NCBI GenBank assembly: GCA_900546395.1
Contig: URDD01000033.1
Span: 1 to 28,753 of the forward strand
Origin: an uncultured Bacteroidales bacterium
GTDB taxonomy: Bacteria > Bacteroidota > Bacteroidia > Bacteroidales > UBA932
Direction of reading: 5' to 3'
Length of the DNA: 28,753 bases
The notes below the pieces were generated by a model, which was given only the letters and a program-made list of their open reading frames with translations, searched no databases and was not told the origin of the DNA. Made by a program: the position numbers and the translations under genes. Of the stretch, positions 23,769 to 28,753 are shown one piece after another (position 1 is the first letter of the stretch; each line of letters begins with the position of its first letter).

Positions 23769-24965
23769 ATGAAACTCAGAAAGCCTGATTCCAAAATATT
23801 CATACTACTGTTCCTAGGCACGCTCAGTGCATTCGGACCATTCGTAATGGATATGTACCTTCCCACTCTGCCGGAAATGACAGATTACTTCAGTACGACA
23901 TCAAGTGCCGTACAGCTCGGGCTTACAACCAGCATGATAGGTCTGGCCATCGGACAACTGCTTTTCGGTCCGTTAAGTGACAGGTTCGGCAGACGCAAGC
24001 CCCTGATAGCTGCAATGTCACTGTTTATAATATCTACATTAGGATGTATTTATGCTGGTAACATTTCACAATTCATTGCTCTGAGGCTTATCCAGGGTAT
24101 TGCCGGTGCAGGAGGCGTGGTACTGTCGCGATCTATAGCCACTGACAAATATTCCGCTACGGAACTGGCTACAATGCTTGGAATAATAGGCTCAATAAAC
24201 GGAATCGCGACTGTTGCCGCCCCTATTGCAGGAGGACTCATGATCGGGTTCGGCGGATGGAAAGGAATATTCTGGTGTCTGTTCTGCATCGGGATTCTTA
24301 TCCTGTGCGGAAGCATAAGAATGAAAGAGACCCTTTCTCACTCTAAAATGAAGAAAAACAGCAAAGAAGCCTTTCTCGGAGGTACACAGGCCATATTCCG
24401 GAACAAGAAATACCTGCTATACGTATTGCAATACGCCTTTACAATGGCTTTGCTTTTCACAAATGTCGCATCCGCTCCGTTCATTATGCAGGAACACTAC
24501 AATATTTCACCTGTAATGTTCAGCCTTGTATTCGGACTGAATGCTGTAGCCATGGCAATAGCAACCGCGCTTGCCACTCGCTTCAAATCAATGGAAAAAG
24601 CTTTGACGGCAGGTAGTTATGGAATGCTGTCGGTCTCTATACTCCTTCTATCTGCACTGGTTTCAGGCAGCAACTTCTGGATATATGAAGGACTTCTATT
24701 CCTGTTGCTTGCAATGGCAGGTATGTCATTCACGGCATCCAACTCTCTGGCTATGGACTGCGAACGGGACAATGCAGGCATCGCATCAGCATTCCTTGGC
24801 GCCATAGGCTTTTCCGTAGGAGGATTCGTATCCCCTCTGGCCGGTTTGGGCAACATTCTGGCAACCACTGGGATAATGTTTGCTATATTTGCAATAATGG
24901 CATGTGTCTGCGCCAGGAAAGCCATTGCCTTGCCTGGAACTGAAACAATATGCTGCAAGCAGTAA
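23769..24965 (+). CDS. Bcr/CflA-type MFS multidrug efflux transporter
   Basis: A 398-residue inner-membrane transporter with about 12 helices, of the drug:H+ antiporter group that includes Bcr and CflA. Typical features are GPFVMDMYLPTLPEM in the first helix and loop (about residues 23-37), motif A in GPLSDRFGRRKPL (about 67-79), and LIQGIAGAGGVVLSRSIATD at about 107-126. Two six-helix halves are separated by a charged loop (KMKKNSKEAF at about 193-202). It is intact and of usual length. The Fur-family gene starts 11 bp after the stop, so they may share a message. What it exports is unknown; a metal chelator or siderophore is possible but unproven. Confidence 0.88.
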   Translation: MKLRKPDSKIFILLFLGTLSAFGPFVMDMYLPTLPEMTDYFSTTSSAVQLGLTTSMIGLAIGQLLFGPLSDRFGRRKPLIAAMSLFIISTLGCIYAGNISQFIALRLIQGIAGAGGVVLSRSIATDKYSATELATMLGIIGSINGIATVAAPIAGGLMIGFGGWKGIFWCLFCIGILILCGSIRMKETLSHSKMKKNSKEAFLGGTQAIFRNKKYLLYVLQYAFTMALLFTNVASAPFIMQEHYNISPVMFSLVFGLNAVAMAIATALATRFKSMEKALTAGSYGMLSVSILLLSALVSGSNFWIYEGLLFLLLAMAGMSFTASNSLAMDCERDNAGIASAFLGAIGFSVGGFVSPLAGLGNILATTGIMFAIFAIMACVCARKAIALPGTETICCKQ

Positions 24966-24976
24966 ACTCATTCATT

Positions 24977-25417
24977 ATGGAAAACAGCAAGGAATGCATA
25001 AACAGACTTGAGAGGAAAAATGTAAAGCCGACAGCCATCAGAATACTCGTTTTCGAAGCCATATTGTCCTCCAAGAGAGCTGTATCTCTTTCTGACCTGG
25101 AGACAATACTTGCCACCGTCGATAAATCCAGTATATTCAGAACACTGAACCTGTTTGCCAAGCAACATATCGTTCACTCCATTGATGATGGTTCCGGCTC
25201 CGTAAAATATGAAATCTGCGACGGAGAAGAAGAGTGTACCCTGTCTGACATGCATACGCACTTCTATTGTACTGTCTGTCACAGGACATTCTGCCTCAAA
25301 TCAATCAGCATCCCACCTGTAAATCTTCCGGAAGGATTCACAGCAGAATCTGTCAACTACATGATAAAAGGCATCTGCAGCGAATGCTCCAGGAAACCAT
25401 CCTGGAGCAGAGACTGA
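24977..25417 (+). CDS. Fur-family metal-responsive regulator
   Basis: A 146-residue DNA-binding regulator of the Fur/Zur/PerR family. The N-terminal winged helix shows the recognition segment TVDKSSIFRTLNLFAKQHIV (about 47-66). The C-terminal dimer domain has HTHFYCTVCHRTFC (93-106, with HxH and CxxC) and a second CxxC in CSEC (134-137), the structural zinc site. I start at ATG 24977, after the efflux stop, rather than at a start inside that gene (24950). feoAB follows 168 bp downstream on the same strand, so iron control is plausible. Sequence alone does not separate Fur from Zur or PerR. Confidence 0.85.
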   Translation: MENSKECINRLERKNVKPTAIRILVFEAILSSKRAVSLSDLETILATVDKSSIFRTLNLFAKQHIVHSIDDGSGSVKYEICDGEEECTLSDMHTHFYCTVCHRTFCLKSISIPPVNLPEGFTAESVNYMIKGICSECSRKPSWSRD

Positions 25418-25491
25418 CATTGCAGCCGGTCTCCGAAAAGATACATACCCTGCACCATACCAACTTATTGTCAAAAGACTGTTCCGCATAG

Positions 25492-25508
25492 TCATTTATA
25501 GTTAATGA
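25492..25508 (+). promoter_or_regulatory. Candidate Fur-type operator upstream of feoAB
   Basis: TCATT (25492-25496) and AATGA (25504-25508) form an imperfect AT-rich inverted repeat about 50 bp upstream of the feoAB -7 box. The arms are only 5 bp, so this could be chance. Confidence 0.25.
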
Positions 25509-25555
25509 AGCAGAAATAGTTGATTTTCAAAGGCTATATATAAACAGTTATTTTG

Positions 25556-25563
25556 TACCTTTG
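25556..25563 (+). promoter_or_regulatory. Promoter -7 box of feoAB
   Basis: TACCTTTG matches TAnnTTTG and lies 22 bp before the ATG at 25586. No -33 element at the usual spacing was found. Confidence 0.6.
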
Positions 25564-25585
25564 ACGCCGGAAATAATACTTACTG

Positions 25586-28027
25586 ATGAGATTGTCTGAA
25601 CTGAAAACCGGAGAGCACGGAGTCATAGTAAAAGTGAACGGGCACGGCAGTTTCCGGAAAAGAATAATAGAAATGGGATTCGTGAAAGGGAAAAGCGTCA
25701 AGGTGATAATGAACGCTCCCCTGAAAGACCCTATCGAATATGAAATAATCGGCTACAAAATCAGTCTGAGAAGAGAAGAAGCCGAAAAAATAGAGGTCAT
25801 AAGCGAGACAGAAGCCAAAGAAACAATGGCCTCAGTCGATCCGAGACCGGCAATAGAAGTTTCCGGACAGGATTCCTGCGCACTGAAAAAAAAGATGATG
25901 AGCCTCGCCGAGAAGAAAAGACACATCATCAAAGTAGCCCTTATCGGAAACCCGAACTGCGGGAAAACATCCTTGTTCAATATAGCCTCAGGTTCACACG
26001 AACACGTAGGCAACTACAGCGGGGTTACCGTAGATGCAAAGGAAGGACGCTTCGAATACGGAGGATACACTTTCATCCTTGTTGACCTTCCCGGCACATA
26101 TTCACTTTCCGCATACAGTCCGGAGGAACTTTATGTAAGGAAAAACCTTGTAGAGGAAATGCCTGATGTAGTGGTGAATGTAGTTGATGCATCCAACCTC
26201 GAGAGGAACCTTTACCTCACCACACAGATAATAGACATGAACCAGAGGGTGGTGATGGCCCTCAACATGTACGACGAGTTGAACGCCAAAGGTGACACCC
26301 TGGATATCAAGACATTGGGACACCTGCTCGGTATGCCGGTAGTACCTACGGTGAGCCGAAGCGGAGACGGCATAGACACACTTTTCGACACAGTCATAAA
26401 GGTCTATGAGACCAATGACCCGAAACTGGCCAGACATATCCATGTCAACCATGGTCCGGAACTGGAAAAAAGCATAGACAGGATAAAGCTTCTTCTGCAG
26501 CAGAATTCTGATATCCGGTACAAATACTCCACCCGCTATCTGGCTATAAAATATCTGGAAAACGACCGCGAAATAGAAAAGGTCGTGGAATCACTTCCGA
26601 ACAGGGACGAAATCATCGCAGCCCGGTTTGAAGAACAGAAAAGAATCGAAAGTCTCATGCAGAGCAGCCTGGAGTCCGCTATAGTAGATGCCAAATACGC
26701 TTTCGTGCAGGGCGCCCTTAAAGAGACATATACACCTTTTCAGGGGAAAAGGCGCAAACATACAGTTACAGAGAAAATAGACTCTGTCGTTACCAACAAA
26801 TGGCTCGCTTTCCCTATATTCGTCTTTCTGCTGTATCTGGTTTTCGAGGGAACCTTCACCCTCGGAGAATATCCTATGATGTGGATTGAATGGCTGGTGG
26901 AAAAATTCAGCGACTTCGTATCCTTCTATATGCCTGACGGGGTTTTCAAGGATCTGGTCACAGACGGAATCATAGGAGGAGTGGGAAGCGTGCTCGTTTT
27001 CCTGCCAAACATCCTGCTGCTGTACCTGTTCATATCCCTGCTTGAAGATTCGGGATATATGGCCAGGGCGGCATTCATAATGGACAGGCTTATGCACAAA
27101 ATCGGGCTTCACGGCAAGTCTTTCATTCCTATGATCATGGGATTCGGCTGCAATGTGCCGGCTATAATGGCTACCCGCACCATAGAAAGCCGCAAGAGCA
27201 GGATGATAACCATGCTCATCATTCCTATGATGTCCTGCGCCGGACGCCTGCCTATATACATCCTTCTTGTAGGCGCCTTCTTCCCGTCCTGGGGCAGTCT
27301 CGCCATGCTGGGCATATACGGTTTCGGCATACTTATGGCCATCATCTCCGCGAAAATCATAAGCAGGTTCATCAAGGAGGATGATCTTCCGTTCGTTATG
27401 GAGCTACCTCCATACAGAGTGCCGACCTCAAAATCAGTATTCAGACACACCTGGGAAAAGGGCAAGCAATACCTGCATAAAATGGCCGGAATCATACTGG
27501 TCTGCTCGATAATCATCTGGTTCCTAGGATATTTTCCGAACCACAACAAATATGATTCGGTAGCCGAGCAGCAGGAGCATTCGTTCATAGGATACATCGG
27601 CAAAGGGATTGAGCCGATATTGGAACCTTTGGGCTATGACTGGAGGATGGGAGTGGGCATTCTCTCCGGCATCGGCGCAAAGGAGCTGGTAGTAAGTACA
27701 ATGGGAGTGATGTTTTCTGCAGAAGATGAGATGACTCCGTCAGGTTCAGATGATGCAGATAAAACTGTTCAGTCCTCTGTTCAGAATACGGATGAAGAGC
27801 CGTCCGGAGATACAAGGCTGCAGAAAGCGCTTCAAAAGTCAGTAACTCCGGCCGCAGCCCTGTCCTTCATGGTATTTGTCCTGCTTTATTTCCCGTGCAT
27901 AGCTACCTTCGTAGCCATAAAACAGGAAAGCGGAGGCTGGAAATGGGCAATATTCTCTGCCGTCTATACCATTGTTCTCGCCTGGACAATGGCATTCATA
28001 ACTTACCGCATCGCCCTTCTGTTCTGA
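25586..28027 (+). CDS. feoB: Ferrous iron transporter FeoAB (FeoA-FeoB fusion)
   Basis: An inner-membrane Fe(II) importer of 813 residues with FeoA fused to FeoB, as usual in Bacteroidota. Residues 1-73 are the SH3-like FeoA domain (LKTGEHGVIVKVNGHGSFRK). The G-protein domain has G1 GNPNCGKTS (121-129), the GVTVD switch (about 146-150), G3 DLPG (167-170), G4 NMYD (228-231) and G5 near TVSRSG. The membrane part holds Gate motifs FGCNVPAIMATRT (about 521-533) and MSCAGRLPIY (about 550-559), each with its conserved Cys. A hydrophilic, acidic linker (about 713-750) splits the last helices. It probably works with the upstream Fur-type gene. Confidence 0.97.
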   Translation: MRLSELKTGEHGVIVKVNGHGSFRKRIIEMGFVKGKSVKVIMNAPLKDPIEYEIIGYKISLRREEAEKIEVISETEAKETMASVDPRPAIEVSGQDSCALKKKMMSLAEKKRHIIKVALIGNPNCGKTSLFNIASGSHEHVGNYSGVTVDAKEGRFEYGGYTFILVDLPGTYSLSAYSPEELYVRKNLVEEMPDVVVNVVDASNLERNLYLTTQIIDMNQRVVMALNMYDELNAKGDTLDIKTLGHLLGMPVVPTVSRSGDGIDTLFDTVIKVYETNDPKLARHIHVNHGPELEKSIDRIKLLLQQNSDIRYKYSTRYLAIKYLENDREIEKVVESLPNRDEIIAARFEEQKRIESLMQSSLESAIVDAKYAFVQGALKETYTPFQGKRRKHTVTEKIDSVVTNKWLAFPIFVFLLYLVFEGTFTLGEYPMMWIEWLVEKFSDFVSFYMPDGVFKDLVTDGIIGGVGSVLVFLPNILLLYLFISLLEDSGYMARAAFIMDRLMHKIGLHGKSFIPMIMGFGCNVPAIMATRTIESRKSRMITMLIIPMMSCAGRLPIYILLVGAFFPSWGSLAMLGIYGFGILMAIISAKIISRFIKEDDLPFVMELPPYRVPTSKSVFRHTWEKGKQYLHKMAGIILVCSIIIWFLGYFPNHNKYDSVAEQQEHSFIGYIGKGIEPILEPLGYDWRMGVGILSGIGAKELVVSTMGVMFSAEDEMTPSGSDDADKTVQSSVQNTDEEPSGDTRLQKALQKSVTPAAALSFMVFVLLYFPCIATFVAIKQESGGWKWAIFSAVYTIVLAWTMAFITYRIALLF

Positions 28028-28065
28028 ACCCACAGGCAGTAGTGCAGTATTTTAGTGTCGCATTC

Positions 28066-28096
28066 TTGTTTTTCCGGTGTAACTTATTTATATTTG
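28066..28096 (+). promoter_or_regulatory. Promoter of the terminal lipoprotein gene
   Basis: TTG (28066-28068), a 20-bp spacer and TATATTTG (28089-28096) match the Bacteroidetes consensus, 28 bp before the ATG at 28125. The lipoprotein gene is thus likely transcribed separately from feoAB. Confidence 0.75.
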
Positions 28097-28124
28097 GGAC
28101 AATGTAACACTAAAAACTGATGCC

Positions 28125-28753
28125 ATGATAAAGCGCGTATTACTTTTTCTTTCCGCTCTGGCACTGTTCTCGTGCAGCGGAATCGGCTCTTTGTATGAAA
28201 AGGATATTCCGGACGTGCCTGACGACTACGGAGACATCCGGATTCCTGTTGACAATCTTCTTCTCTTTGCAGACCTTGACGGCAGGCATTCAGCCAAAAC
28301 CAGAAGTGCGGGAGAAAACTGCGAGACAGTAAGTCTCGAATCCCTCCTGGACAGAAATGCCGCGACTCAGATTACCTTTAAATCCAAAACAGTAAGGCAA
28401 ATCCCGTTCATAGGTAACAATGATGAAAAATTAGTGATGTTTACAAAGAACTTTCACGAAAACTTCAATGCGGACTCACTCACCGTTGTCAAGATATTCC
28501 TGATTGAAACAACGGATACTTTGGGTGGGTTACAGACAAATGTAGCTACAATGATTCCGGATGTCAGCTATATAAAAAATTTCGGAGCAGAATCGGTAAC
28601 ATTCCTTGACAAAAGCTGCTTCTCCGGAATTATCCTGTACTCTTCACTTGACGGTACCTTGGAAGACATATATACCTACGGTGACGGCCCTATGGAGACT
28701 GCAAAGATCATAAATCCTGAAGACAAGGATATGTACGGTAGAAGTATGCATCT
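28125..28753 (+). CDS. Lipoprotein of unknown function, C-terminus cut by window edge
   Basis: I translated this frame by eye; 209 codons are in the window and it is open at the right edge. It begins MIKRVLLFLSALALFSCSGI, a lipoprotein signal peptide with Cys17 as the lipid site. Acidic residues follow at about 24-35 (EKDIPDVPDDYGD), perhaps aiding surface export. The rest looks like beta-strand-rich domain sequence, with segments such as FADLDGRHSAKT, DSLTVVKIFLIETTDTLGGL and DKSCFSGIILYSSLDGT. I do not recognise the family. The gene has its own promoter. Without the C-terminus and neighbours, no role can be given. Confidence 0.75.
   Translation, partial: MIKRVLLFLSALALFSCSGIGSLYEKDIPDVPDDYGDIRIPVDNLLLFADLDGRHSAKTRSAGENCETVSLESLLDRNAATQITFKSKTVRQIPFIGNNDEKLVMFTKNFHENFNADSLTVVKIFLIETTDTLGGLQTNVATMIPDVSYIKNFGAESVTFLDKSCFSGIILYSSLDGTLEDIYTYGDGPMETAKIINPEDKDMYGRSMH

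Overview
The window looks like a chromosomal, mostly core-gene segment of a Bacteroidota species, most likely in the order Bacteroidales. Three kinds of evidence point there. First, promoters follow the Bacteroidetes form (TTTG or TTG, 17-23 bp, then TAnnTTTG) at many gene starts. Second, the families are characteristic: DUF2723/GT117, DUF2721, DUF4271 upstream of hemD, a FeoA-FeoB fusion and a transketolase split into two genes. Third, most genes lack a Shine-Dalgarno site. No phage, transposase, CRISPR array, rRNA or plasmid gene was seen.

Layout. 1-1098 (-): most of pgk, running off the left edge. 1234-2184 (+): an rRNA-methyltransferase-like gene, divergent from pgk. 2255-2328 (-): tRNA-Ala(GGC). 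2403-5916 (-): DUF2721 and a giant DUF2723 membrane glycosyltransferase-like gene. 6080-9310 (+): a tight run of SUI1/eIF1-like factor, DUF4271, hemD, rnpA, yidD and ubiE/menG. 9351-10265 (-): menA, convergent with ubiE, so the last two steps of menaquinone synthesis lie side by side. 10266-10462: a hairpin-rich gap with a possible small ORF and a strong terminator. 10463-13101 (-): lepA followed by a GT2 glycosyltransferase. 13430-15253 (+): split transketolase, followed after 6 nt by an ECF sigma factor, a likely membrane anti-sigma protein and a Spy/LTxxQ-like periplasmic protein (to 16810). 16847-18339 (-): trmN6 and a LolD-like ATPase. 18514-18587 (+): tRNA-Pro(UGG) with promoter and terminator. 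18658-23431 (-): a small carbohydrate operon of GH76, GH78 and an AraC regulator. 23769-28027 (+): Bcr/CflA efflux protein, Fur-family regulator and FeoAB iron transporter. 28125-28753 (+): the start of a lipoprotein running off the right edge.

The genes serve central carbon metabolism (pgk, transketolase), tetrapyrrole and menaquinone synthesis (hemD, ubiE, menA), RNA and protein biogenesis (rnpA, yidD, lepA, SUI1, tRNAs), envelope glycosylation and stress (DUF2723, GT2, LolD, the ECF module), glycan use (GH76/GH78/AraC) and iron uptake (Fur-like, FeoAB). I did not find a clearly new multi-gene system. The parts most worth a second look are the ECF/anti-sigma/Spy-like module with a candidate own promoter, the structured 10266-10464 gap, the leader hairpin before lolD, the orphan GH76/GH78/AraC operon and the unrecognised terminal lipoprotein.
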